NCBI GenBank assembly: GCA_028291945.1
Contig: JAQGNH010000177.1
Span: forward strand, 1-34,452
Direction: 5' to 3'
Origin: Betaproteobacteria bacterium
GTDB lineage: Bacteria > Pseudomonadota > Gammaproteobacteria > Burkholderiales > SG8-41
DNA length: 34,452 nt
The translations under genes were made by a program, and so were the position numbers. Of this stretch, positions 7,634 through 16,300 are shown in pieces. The notes below the pieces were generated by a model. The model saw only the letters and a program-made list of their open reading frames with translations. It did no database searches and was not told the DNA's origin. The stretch's first letter is position 1. Each line of letters opens with the position of its first letter.

Positions 7634-8032
7634 ATGGCAAAGCTGCGGCACATAGCGATGGTAGTCGAGGATATGGAGAAGACCGCGAAGTTCTACGAGC
7701 AATCTTTCGGCATGCAGCGCGTCCGCCAGTCGGAGACGTCGATCGGGCTTTCGGACGGTTACATGAGCCTGGTGATCATCGATCCCTCAAACATCAATAT
7801 GAAGGGCGAGACGCGGAGGGGTCTGCACCACGTGGGCTTTCTCATCGACGACATGGAGCAGATAGCGGGAACAGTCGAAGCCAACGGCGCCGTCTATCAC
7901 GGAGAAATTCTGGGCTCCGGACGCGGCCCGATGACCGAGCGCAAATATCTCGATCCCAGCGGCCACATGTTCGACATCACAACGCCCGAGCATGCCCGCA
8001 ATACGTGGCGCATTCCGGTAGAGGCCACGTAA
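7634..8032 (+). CDS. VOC superfamily (glyoxalase/dioxygenase-like) protein (132 aa)
   Basis: The protein has two beta-alpha-beta-beta-beta modules of the vicinal-oxygen-chelate fold, LRHIAMVVEDMEKTAKFYEQ at the start and LHHVGFLIDDMEQ at about residue 64. It ends in KYLDPSGHMFDI, which supplies typical metal ligands. H6 and H66 are the expected first-shell histidines. Family members catalyse metal-dependent isomerisation, ring cleavage or thiol addition. The reaction here is unknown. AAGGAG lies nine nt before the ATG. It is the last gene of the GFA-Bug-VOC unit, so it probably acts on the compound bound by that Bug protein or on its breakdown product. Confidence 0.85.
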   Translation: MAKLRHIAMVVEDMEKTAKFYEQSFGMQRVRQSETSIGLSDGYMSLVIIDPSNINMKGETRRGLHHVGFLIDDMEQIAGTVEANGAVYHGEILGSGRGPMTERKYLDPSGHMFDITTPEHARNTWRIPVEAT

Positions 8033-8075
8033 AGTTTTAACGTCGCGCGTCGAATACGCGCAACGATGTGGTCTG

Positions 8076-9077
8076 TTATTCCACTCGCACGCCGGCGCGT
8101 TGTATCACCTTGGCCCAGCGCTCGAGGTCCGAGGCGAGCAGCCGCGCGAATTCTTCAGGTGTATTGAACTGGGTGTCGACGCCCTCGTTCGCAAGCCGCT
8201 CGCGCACCTCTGTCAGCCGCAGCACGCTGACGATCTCCGCGTTCAGCCGCTGTACGATGTCCGCCGGCATCCGGGCGGGACCGAGGAAACCGTACCAGAG
8301 GCTCGCTTCGTAACCGGGAATGCCTGACTCTGCGACCGTCGGAATATCAGGAAGGGCGGGAGAGCGCTGCGCACCCGTGGTCGCCAGCGCACGTAGTCGA
8401 CCCGAACGCACGTGCGGCATTACCGACGCACTGGTGCCAAAGCTTAGAGAAACCTGTCCGCCGATTAGATCGGCGGCGGCGAGCGACATGCCCTTGTAGG
8501 GTATGTGCACCATCTTCGTTGCGGTCAATGTCTCGAACAACGCACCGGCGAGATGCCCCGAAGCGCCAACGCCCGATGAGGCATAGGTGAGCTCGCCGGG
8601 CCGTGCCCTCGCAAGAGCAACCAGTTCTTTTACGTTCTTCACCGGAACCGTGGGGTGCATGACGAGGACGAGCGGACTCGAGCCAACAAGGGTGATGGGC
8701 GTGAAGTCCTTGATCGAGTCATAGGGGAGCTTCCGGTATAGACTCGCGTTGACGGCGTGGCCGCTCGGAACGAGTACGATCGTGTAGCCATCGGGCGCGG
8801 ACCGCGCTGCGGCCTCGCTGCCGACGATGCCGTTGGCGCCCGGCCGGCTGTCCACGATAACCTGCTGCTTCACGTTTTCGCCGAGTCTCGGTGCGATGGT
8901 GCGGCAGATGATGTCGTTGCCTCCACCCGGAGCGAAGGGCGAAATGATTCGGATGGGTTTCGATGGATAGACGTGCTGTGCCAGAGCTGGCGTTTGTCCC
9001 GACAAAAGCATTGCAGCAACGACAACGAGTTTCACTGCCTGCGCCATGACCGTGTTGCGTCTTCTTTCGTTCGTCAT
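8076..9077 (-). CDS. Bug/TctC solute-binding protein (333 aa)
   Basis: I chose the ATG at 9077, which has GAGGTG about six nt upstream. The ATG at 9047 has no such site, and 9110 gives an extra N-terminal tail. A long n-region (TNERRRN) precedes the hydrophobic core VVVAAMLLSG and cleavage at ALA-Q. The mature part has YPSKPIRIISPFAPGGGND, VIVDSRPGANGIVG, PDGYTIVLV, LPYDSIKDFTPI, SSGVGASGHLAG and VHIPYKGMS, the standard ligand-contact elements. It is convergent with the VOC gene and divergent from the next Bug gene, with only 34 bp between the two start codons. The ligand is unknown. Confidence 0.9.
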   Translation of the reverse strand: MTNERRRNTVMAQAVKLVVVAAMLLSGQTPALAQHVYPSKPIRIISPFAPGGGNDIICRTIAPRLGENVKQQVIVDSRPGANGIVGSEAAARSAPDGYTIVLVPSGHAVNASLYRKLPYDSIKDFTPITLVGSSPLVLVMHPTVPVKNVKELVALARARPGELTYASSGVGASGHLAGALFETLTATKMVHIPYKGMSLAAADLIGGQVSLSFGTSASVMPHVRSGRLRALATTGAQRSPALPDIPTVAESGIPGYEASLWYGFLGPARMPADIVQRLNAEIVSVLRLTEVRERLANEGVDTQFNTPEEFARLLASDLERWAKVIQRAGVRVE

Positions 9078-9111
9078 GTCATCACCTCGTCTTTGCACGA
9101 CTCGCCACATT

Positions 9112-10110
9112 ATGTTTTATTCCACCAGATCTGCCACGGGCCTTTCTTTAATCCTGAACGCATGCATCACGCTTGCCGCTAGCTTCGCCCTTGCAAACAG
9201 CGCGGCGGCGCAGAGCTATCCGAACGCGCTCATCCGCCTCATCGTGCCCAACCCGCCAGCCGGAGCGAGCGACACGATCGCACGTCTGGTCGCGAGCGGA
9301 TTATCGAAGCGGCTCGGACAGCAGATTATCGTCGACAACCGCGCCGGGGGCACTGGTGCTGTCGCCACACTCGCCACGATTCATGCGCCTCCCGACGGTT
9401 ACACGCTTCTTGTCGGCAACGGCAGCAATATGGCGATCGATCCAGCTCAGCAAAAGATTTCGTACCGTCCGCGCGACCTCATCGCCGTGGCGCCACTCAT
9501 TACCATTCCGTTCGTGGTCGTCGCGCATCCGTCGTTTCCGCCGAACACCATTCGCGAACTGATCGCGACAGCCCGCCGCGAGCCGGGGAAGATCGATTTC
9601 GCGTCGTCGGGCACTGGCGGTGCAGCCCATCTCGCGAGCGAGCTGCTGAAGGCGATGGGTAAAGTGGACATGGTGCACGTCCCCTATAAGGGTGCCGCCC
9701 CGGCGTTCCTCGACGTCGTCGGCGGACGCGTTCCGTTCATGACAGGCGACGTGAACTCGGCGCTGCCCTTTCTGCAGAGCCGGCGCCTGAAGGCGCTTGC
9801 AGTGACCGGGGCCCAACGCATGGATTTGCTTCCGGATGTGCCGACTGTAGCCGAGAGCGGTTTGCCGGGCTACGAGGCCGGAAACTGGTTTGGCATCTTC
9901 GCGCCCCTCAAAACGCCCACGGACATCATCGCAACTTTGTTCAAAGCCACGGACGCTCTGCTGCAGGATTCGGAATTCAAGACACGCATCGCGACCCTCG
10001 GTGGCAGGGTTATGTTGATCAGCCGCATCGAGTTCGAGCGTTACGTAGCGGCCGAGACGGTAAAGCGGACCGAGTTGATCAAAGCGAACAAGATCGTCCT
10101 CGAAAATTAG
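9112..10110 (+). CDS. Bug/TctC solute-binding protein, divergent copy (332 aa)
   Basis: The start at ATG 9112 gives a signal peptide (FYSTRSATG, then LILNACITLAASFALANSAA, cleavage AAA-Q). An in-frame upstream start at 9046 would overlap the coding region of the divergent gene and is unlikely. No good ribosome-binding site is visible before 9112. The domain begins YPNALIRLIVPNPPAGASD, so the usual PGG of loop 1 is PAG. The LPYDPIKDF element is replaced by ISYRPRDLIAV. Both lie near the ligand site and suggest a different or degenerate specificity. VHVPYKGAAPAFLDVVGGRV and the PTVAESGLPGYEA region are conventional. Confidence 0.87.
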   Translation: MFYSTRSATGLSLILNACITLAASFALANSAAAQSYPNALIRLIVPNPPAGASDTIARLVASGLSKRLGQQIIVDNRAGGTGAVATLATIHAPPDGYTLLVGNGSNMAIDPAQQKISYRPRDLIAVAPLITIPFVVVAHPSFPPNTIRELIATARREPGKIDFASSGTGGAAHLASELLKAMGKVDMVHVPYKGAAPAFLDVVGGRVPFMTGDVNSALPFLQSRRLKALAVTGAQRMDLLPDVPTVAESGLPGYEAGNWFGIFAPLKTPTDIIATLFKATDALLQDSEFKTRIATLGGRVMLISRIEFERYVAAETVKRTELIKANKIVLEN

Positions 10111-10209
10111 AGATCCCCCACTCATCAGCTGCTCCTGCGTCTCGACTGCCTGAACCTGTAAACGCACGCTGCGACTACCGCGCGCATGTCTGTGTTTACC
10201 CGCTCCGTG

Positions 10210-11445
10210 TCAACAGACACGCAGCGCCTGACCGAAATCCGCGATCAGATCCTCGATATCTTCAATGCCCGTGGAGATGCGAATGAGCGAATCGGCGATT
10301 CCCATGCTGGCGCGACGCCGTGCCCCCATTTCGTAGAAAATGGTGTGCGCAACGGGGATGGCGAGCGTACGCGTATCCCCGAGATGGCTCGACGATACGA
10401 CGTCTTTGAGCTTATTGAGGAAGTCGAAGCAGTCCATGTCAGCGTTGAGCTCGAAAGCGAACAGGCCGCCCGCCATGCGAAAGAGCGCCTTGGCAAGTTC
10501 GTGCTGAGGATGACTTTCGAGTCCAGGATAGTAGACGCGGGACACCTTGGGATGCGCTTCGAGATACCCGGCCAGCTTCAGTGCGTTCGCACAAGTGCGT
10601 TCCATCCGCAGCGCCAACGTTTCGGCGCCGACCGCGATATGGTGTGCCGCTTCGGGCGCGAGCGAGGTGCCTAGATCGCGCAAACCCTTCTTGCGGATCT
10701 GCAAGATACCCCGTGTCGCAGCCGCCCCTTTCTTGTAAGTGTCGTAGACGTTCGCGTACTTCGACCAGTCGTAGAGCCCCGTGTCGGTGACAGCACCCCC
10801 GAGCGCGTTGCCGTGTCCGCCGATGCACTTCGTGAGCGAATTGATGATAAGGCTCGCTCCAACCCGCTTTGGCAGGAACAGATACGGAGACGTCATGGTG
10901 TTGTCGACGAAATAGACGATGTCGTGCTGCTTGCACAACTCACCGATTCGCGCGAGATCTGCGACCTGCGTGCGCGGATTGGCAATCGTCTCCACGAAGA
11001 CCATCCGCGTATTACGCGTCAGCGCAGCCTCTACATTTGCAACGTCTGTAGCATCTACGAAACTGACCGACACGCCCATCTGTTCGAAGGTGCTGAACAA
11101 GCTGTTGGTATTGCCGAACAGGTAACGGCTAGACACGAGATGGTCGCCTGAGCGCAACAGCGAGAGGACCGTCGAGGCAATAGCGCCCATACCCGTTCCG
11201 AACGCGACGGTCGCGACACCCTCCTCCATCGCGGTGATCTTCTCCTCGAGAGCCGCAGCTGTAGGCTGGCCTTGACGCGCATACGTGAAACCCGTTTGCT
11301 CGCCTTGAAAGACTCGCGCCAACTCACGCGCGTCGCTATAGCCGAAAGGAACAGACGTGTGGATAGGCTTGTGCAGTGCGCCGTGCTCGATCGGCTTGGA
11401 ACGGTCGGAGTGAAGTATGCGTGTGGTGAAGCCGCGTGTGCTCAT
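10210..11445 (-). CDS. PLP-dependent transsulfuration enzyme (Cys/Met metabolism family)
   Basis: The 411-aa protein belongs to the cystathionine gamma-synthase / O-acetylhomoserine sulfhydrylase / methionine gamma-lyase fold. K206 in NSLTKCIGGHG is the Schiff-base lysine. D181 in VDNTMTSPYL contacts the pyridine nitrogen. Y55 in FTYARQGQPT sits in the cofactor-phosphate loop, and SSSHLGDTRTLA near the C-terminus binds substrate carboxylate. The family makes homocysteine or cystathionine, or eliminates thiol from methionine. The member cannot be fixed from sequence, but a SAM-II riboswitch directly upstream indicates control by S-adenosylmethionine and so a biosynthetic role. ARQGQPT instead of SRYxNPT marks a distinct subfamily. 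Only a weak GAG precedes the ATG. Confidence 0.88.
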   Translation of the reverse strand: MSTRGFTTRILHSDRSKPIEHGALHKPIHTSVPFGYSDARELARVFQGEQTGFTYARQGQPTAAALEEKITAMEEGVATVAFGTGMGAIASTVLSLLRSGDHLVSSRYLFGNTNSLFSTFEQMGVSVSFVDATDVANVEAALTRNTRMVFVETIANPRTQVADLARIGELCKQHDIVYFVDNTMTSPYLFLPKRVGASLIINSLTKCIGGHGNALGGAVTDTGLYDWSKYANVYDTYKKGAAATRGILQIRKKGLRDLGTSLAPEAAHHIAVGAETLALRMERTCANALKLAGYLEAHPKVSRVYYPGLESHPQHELAKALFRMAGGLFAFELNADMDCFDFLNKLKDVVSSSHLGDTRTLAIPVAHTIFYEMGARRRASMGIADSLIRISTGIEDIEDLIADFGQALRVC

Positions 11446-11460
11446 GGCGATCTCGCAATG

Positions 11461-11493
11461 AAAAAGCCCGTTCGGCTTGTGCTAAACGGGCTT
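11461..11493 (-). terminator. Intrinsic terminator in the leader of the transsulfuration gene
   Basis: On the minus strand AAGCCCGTT pairs perfectly with AACGGGCTT (nine pairs, 12-nt loop) and is followed by a T-run. It lies between the SAM-II aptamer and the start codon, where it can act as the off-switch of a transcriptional attenuator. Confidence 0.85.
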
Positions 11494-11512
11494 CTCGAAT
11501 TCGCATGAGCAC

Positions 11513-11573
11513 GCTTTAGCCGTATTTATTGGACTCGTCGTCCGCGCCCGCAAGCTGAACATCAAATCGGCGC
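11513..11573 (-). promoter_or_regulatory. SAM-II (SAM-alpha) riboswitch aptamer
   Basis: Read on the minus strand, the core runs GCGCC-GATTTGA, CTTGC, GGCGC, then AATAAAT and GCTAAAGC, which is the order and spacing of the SAM-II class. GCGCC and GGCGC close P1. GCTAAAGC is the 3' strand of the pseudoknot. An extra small hairpin (GGAC-GACGA-GTCC) sits in the variable loop. The class binds S-adenosylmethionine and is known mainly from Alpha- and some Betaproteobacteria upstream of methionine genes. The gene downstream is a transsulfuration enzyme, which agrees. Confidence 0.88.
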
Positions 11574-11580
11574 ACTGCTG

Positions 11581-11609
11581 ATTCGACGCTCTTTTGGGGC
11601 CTGTGTCAA
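11581..11609 (-). promoter_or_regulatory. Sigma70-type promoter of the SAM-II leader
   Basis: On the minus strand TTGACA (complement of 11604-11609) and TCGAAT (complement of 11581-11586) are separated by exactly 17 nt. The -35 is a perfect consensus and the -10 matches four of six bases. The implied transcription start is near 11574, at the first base of the aptamer. Confidence 0.7.
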
Positions 11610-11706
11610 ATACCGGGAGGCGGCGTGAGCGCACCCGGCAGTTCAGATTGCCTATACGATTAATGCGTCATGACTCGGAGAATTCCGTGACGCGCGCGGT
11701 GTGAGC

Positions 11707-12183
11707 TTATTTCTTTCGCGGATCGTCCGCGGGGTTCACATAAGTGACTTCCCAGGGCCCCATGCCGTGAACCTGTGCAATCGTCTCCTCTTTCGTCCAC
11801 GCGAAGTGATTGGTCGCAGGTTGCATGATGGACACCCAGCCGGGCGCGAGCGGAGTCGTTTTGGTCGCGTCGAATTTATCTCCTATTCCCATATGCAGCG
11901 TGCCGGAGAGTACCGTGATGTGCTCGATGTTGTTATGCCAGTGAGCGGGAAGTCTGTAGTTCGCGGGGAACTTGATACGCACGGTGAAAGGCACTGACTT
12001 ATTCATCGGACCTTCTATAACTGAGATTTGCGCGCCCGGTGGCAACGACGGAACCGCAGCCCACTTGAGATCCTGGGGCGCAACCGCAATGTGGCTGCCA
12101 TGGCTTTGCGCCCATGCCGCGGGTGCAACGAGCACAGCAACTGCGAATGCGAGCCACACGTACGCGCCTCTATAGGTTTCCAT
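11707..12183 (-). CDS. Secreted single-domain cupin (158 aa)
   Basis: A signal peptide (hydrophobic core LAFAVAVLVAPAAWA, cleavage AWA-Q) directs the protein to the periplasm. The cupin motif 1 is PAHWHNNIEHITVLSG, with H81, H83 and E87 as likely metal ligands. Motif 2 carries H126 in PATNHFAW. The length fits a lone cupin-2 domain with a short N-terminal extension. The role may be binding or a metal-dependent reaction on a small molecule, and the substrate is unknown. AAGGAG lies six nt before the ATG. The gene follows the LysR regulator on the same strand after 33 bp, so the two may be co-transcribed. Confidence 0.82.
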   Translation of the reverse strand: METYRGAYVWLAFAVAVLVAPAAWAQSHGSHIAVAPQDLKWAAVPSLPPGAQISVIEGPMNKSVPFTVRIKFPANYRLPAHWHNNIEHITVLSGTLHMGIGDKFDATKTTPLAPGWVSIMQPATNHFAWTKEETIAQVHGMGPWEVTYVNPADDPRKK

Positions 12184-12216
12184 CGCGTTCTCCTTCAGCC
12201 GAACAACACGTAAGCG

Positions 12217-13113
12217 TCAGTCAAATCCGACCTGACGAAGTTTCTCGACACACTCATCTACGAAAGCGCGAACCCGGGCGGATAGCAATCTCGTATGAGG
12301 ATATACGACGTGCACCGGCAGCGGTTCGGTTTCGAATTCCTTGAGGAGATAATTGAGCTCGCCCGATTTCCTCGCCGGTGCGGCCTGGTACGACAGAAAC
12401 ATGCCGAGGCCTAATCCACTCGTGCAAGCAGTCAAAGCGCTGTCGATTTCATTGCAGGTCACGACGGCATTCACCGGGACCGACACTTGACGCCGGCCAA
12501 CGCGGAAATGCCATTCACTGCGCGGCGCGAGACCCGTGTGCCGGACGCAGTGATGACGCGCAATGTCTGCGGGCGTGCGGGGTGCGCCGTGGCGACGTAG
12601 ATATTGCGGACTCGCGCACACCACGCGGCGTACTTCGCCGACGCGGATTGCGACAAGCGACGAATCCCGCAAGTGTCCGATGCGGACCGCGACATCGATA
12701 CCTTCATCGATGAGGCTGACGACGCGATCGACGAATAAGAGATCTGCCGTCACCTCGGGATAGCGGCGGATGAATTCGGTTGCGATGGGCGCGATGTAGC
12801 GCCGGCCGAACAAAACAGACGCCGTCACAGAAAGCCTCCCCTGGGGCTGCGCCTGACCCGACGTCAGGCTGACCTCCATGTCCTGCACGGCAGACAGGAT
12901 TGCGCGGCAGCCATCCAGGTATTGCGCGCCTTCATCGGTCAGATGGATGCGTCGAGTCGTCCGATTCAGGAGCCGAACGCCCAGATGTTTCTCGAGCGCA
13001 GCAAGAGAGCGCACGACCGAGGGCACTGAAGTGTCGAGGCCGGCCGCGGCTGCGGTGAGACTGCCTTTATCGACAATCCGCACGAACGTCGCCATGGCGT
13101 TCATTTTGTCCAT
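12217..13113 (-). CDS. LysR-family transcriptional regulator (298 aa)
   Basis: The N-terminal 60 residues form the LysR winged helix-turn-helix: MATFVRIVDKGSLTAAAAGL, then SVPSVVRSLAALEKHLGVRL and LNRTTRRIHLTDEG. A linker helix follows, and then the effector domain (GRLSVTASVLFGRRYIAP at about residue 94, RVGEVRRVVCASPQYLRR near 157). The form of the start, an AMATFVRIV-like motif, is that of the group that often regulates neighbouring oxidoreductase or small-molecule genes. Its target could be the cupin downstream or itself. No divergent gene shares its promoter region. ATG 13113 gives the usual family length. ATG 13104 is possible. Confidence 0.92.
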   Translation of the reverse strand: MDKMNAMATFVRIVDKGSLTAAAAGLDTSVPSVVRSLAALEKHLGVRLLNRTTRRIHLTDEGAQYLDGCRAILSAVQDMEVSLTSGQAQPQGRLSVTASVLFGRRYIAPIATEFIRRYPEVTADLLFVDRVVSLIDEGIDVAVRIGHLRDSSLVAIRVGEVRRVVCASPQYLRRHGAPRTPADIARHHCVRHTGLAPRSEWHFRVGRRQVSVPVNAVVTCNEIDSALTACTSGLGLGMFLSYQAAPARKSGELNYLLKEFETEPLPVHVVYPHTRLLSARVRAFVDECVEKLRQVGFD

Positions 13114-13188
13114 GCCGGCGATTATTGCTTCATCCGATGAAACAGTCTACCGCTCGTCGCAGCCTTTATTGCGACTGGACAAACAGCA

Positions 13189-13290
13189 ATGCTGCGGACC
13201 TATTACGCGAAGCTCGTCGCGCTTACGAAAAAGGGCGATGGCGCGAGACTCGAGTTGCAGCAGGCAAAGGCCTACCTCGCCCAGCGGTAG
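13189..13290 (+). CDS. Possible 33-residue small ORF
   Basis: An ATG-started frame of 33 codons encodes a charged amphipathic peptide (LRTYYAKLVALTKKGDGARL, then ELQQAKAYLAQR) in the 240-bp gap between the LysR gene and the hybrid kinase. Its composition looks like a real protein helix, not a shadow frame. No clear ribosome-binding site is present, and it could be a remnant of a larger gene. Weak support. Confidence 0.2.
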   Translation: MLRTYYAKLVALTKKGDGARLELQQAKAYLAQR

Positions 13291-13352
13291 GTCGATTGGC
13301 GCGGCTATCTAGTGCGCGCGCGCCTGTGTAACGGGATGAGGAGCGACTAGCA

Positions 13353-16300
13353 TCAGTGCGTTTCGAACACACGCGCGAGCGTCGTGGCAAGCTCGCGCGA
13401 GGATAGTGGTTTTTTGAGCACTTCCGTGGCGCCCGAATTGTAGGCACGGCTCGTCACCATGCCTCCGACATAACCGCTCACCAGCAGGATGGGCATGGAG
13501 CTCCGAATCGCCCGGACTTCGCGGATCAGCGCCGATCCGGACAGTCCCGGCATGCGCTCGTCTGTGATAACAGCATCGAATCGGTGAGGCTCGGCGCGCA
13601 AGGCCTCCAGCGCAGCGGTGCTCGAGGTGAAGCCGACCGGCGCGTAACCCAAGTCTTCGAGCGCGCGGGTGGCGAGATTCACCAGCGGTTCCTCGTCGTC
13701 TACGACCAGCACCTTTTGGCGCTTCCCGAGCGGAACTGCATTGAGTGGGTCCTCGGTGCTCTCGCTCGCGTCGCCTTCGCGACGGAAATAGACAGTGAAA
13801 ACGCTGCCGTTTCCGGATGTGCTCTCGACATCGATCGAGCCGCCGACTTCGGTGACGATGCCGTGCACGAGCGACAGTCCGAGGCCCGTGCCCACACCTA
13901 CGTCCTTGGTCGTAAAAAACGGATCGAAGATTCGTTCCAGCACATCGGGCGCAATGCCAGTGCCTTCGTCCGCTACCTGGAGCACAACGTAATCGCCAGC
14001 CGCAATCCTCCCGATCGTTGCCGCACGCTCCTCGTCGAAGCGGGATGCATGCAACGACACGCGCAGCACGCCGCCGCCAGCCATCGCCTGCACGCCATTG
14101 GTCGCAAGATTCATCAGCACTTGATGCACTTGCGTCGGATCGCCCAGCATGGCCGCGCGCCCGGCGTTCAAACGTGCTTCGATCGTAATGCCGGTCGGCA
14201 GCTTGGCGGCGAGCAAATCCAGCGCTTCGCGCACCACCGCTTCTACATGAACTGCGATCCGCTCCCCGACACCGCTGCGGCTGAACGCGAGTATGCGATC
14301 GACGAGCGCACGCCCCCGCTCACCGGCGGACACGATGTTGTCGAGATCGCGACGCAACCGACTCCCTTTCGGCGCATCGCGCACGGCCATTTCGCCGTAG
14401 CCGAGGATCGCGCCGAGGATGTTGTTGAAGTCGTGTGCTATGCCGCCTGCGAGGGTGCCCACCGCCTCGAGGCGCTGAGCACGGCGCAGCTGGCGCTCTG
14501 ATTCGAGCAACGCTTCCTCCACGCGCTTGCGGTCGGTGACGTCGGTGACCGATCCTGTCCAGCGGACCGGCGTACCGGATGCGTCGCGCGAGCAGATGCC
14601 CGTCAGATGGATCCAACGGATATCACCTCGCGGCACCATGCGTATCTCGAGGTCGAACCGCTCGGTCGCTCCGGCGAAGTGAGCTGCGGCCGCCTTCTCC
14701 CACTTGGGCCGATCGTCGGGATGAAATGGGAACCTGCGAAGGAACTCTGTGCGATCGCTGAATATCGTTCCGGGGGCGAACCCGTACATCTCGAGCATCC
14801 GCGGCGAAGCGTAATACTCATCGGTAACGATGTTCCAATCCCAATGGCCTTCGCCGGCGGCGCCCATTGCGAGCACGTAGCGCTGCTCCGACGCGCGGAG
14901 TGCCTCCTCTGCGCATTTTCGCGTATTGATGTCGCTCACCGAGCCCGCCATGCGAATCGGGCGCCCGGCTGCATCACGGACGCACAGGCCACGGAGTCTG
15001 ACCCAGCGATACACGCCGTCTGCGTGGCGCACCCGCCACTCGCCCTCATATGTCGGCCGCGAGCCCGCAAGATAGTCGTCGATCGTTCGCAGCTGCGCTT
15101 CCACGTCATCAGGATGCATCTTGATCATCGCAAGCCATTCGGCACGCGGCCTCACGGTGACGCCCGGCTCCAGACCGTAAATGCGCTGCGTGCGTTCCGA
15201 GAGGAACATCTCGTTCTTCACGAGGTCCCATTCCCAGATGCCGTCCATGGACGCTGCGACGGCAAGCGCGAACCGCTCGTCCGAGCGCCGCAGCGCATTA
15301 ACGGCCTCGGTGCGCTCGATGACGATACTGGCCAGATGCGAGAACTGCTGGATCGTGTTCTGTTCCTGCGCGTTGGGACTGCGCGGTTGGCCGTAAAAAA
15401 TGGCGAACGTCCCCAACACCTTCGCGTCCGAGGAAAATACCGGCGTCGACCAGCAGGCCTTCAGCCCGTGTGCCGCGGCGACGCTTCTATAGTGGTCCCA
15501 GTAAGGATAAGTCTCGATATCCGACACGATGACTGCTTCCCGGCGGTACGCTGCGACTCCGCAAGGCCCGCTGCACGCACCCACGGCCGATCCCTCGAAG
15601 GCGGCGGTGTAGCTTTCGGGAAGGCTCGGCGCAGCGCCATGACGAAGACGCCCGTCGGGATCGATCAGAATAATCGATGCGAGACAACCGCAGAATACTT
15701 CTTCCATCAGGCGGCAAAGGCTGTCTAACGTGGCCTCGAGAGGGCTGCCCTTTGCGATCATCTCGAGGACTCGATTCTCTCCCGCCAGTAATGCCTCGGC
15801 CCGCTTGCGCTCGCTGATGTCGCGATAGGTTACATAGGCTGCGTCCTGGACATCCTCGAAAAGGATACGCGCAGCCGTGATGTGCGCGTGGAAGCGTGTG
15901 CCGTCCTTGCGTCGGCGGACGACCTCGCGTTCAACGCGTTGACCCGCCAGCAGCTCAGGATCCTGTGTCAGGTTAGCCGGACGCAGCTCGTCTGGTGCAA
16001 TTAAAGTACGAAGCCGATGCCCGACCGCTTCGTCTGCGGTATAGCCGAACATCCGCGTGAACTCATGGTTCACCCGGATAATGGACGGACCGCTCAGGTC
16101 TGTGAGAACGATCGCATCCGGCGCGAGATCGAACAGCTCGTCGAGATGCGCTTTTTGCCTGCGCAGCTCGTCTTCGGCACGTCTGCGCTCCGTAACGTCC
16201 GTCGTGACGCCGATGTATTCTTCGACGTTGTCGGATTCGCGCTGAACGCTTCGCCCCACACTGCGCATATGTCTGACCGTCCCGTCGCGCAAGACGACGC

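Noticed and set aside
14607-15728. 373-residue plus-strand frame inside the hybrid kinase gene
   Set aside because: It is antisense to the PAS/GAF region, where the minus-strand protein shows strong domain motifs. It has no recognisable domain.
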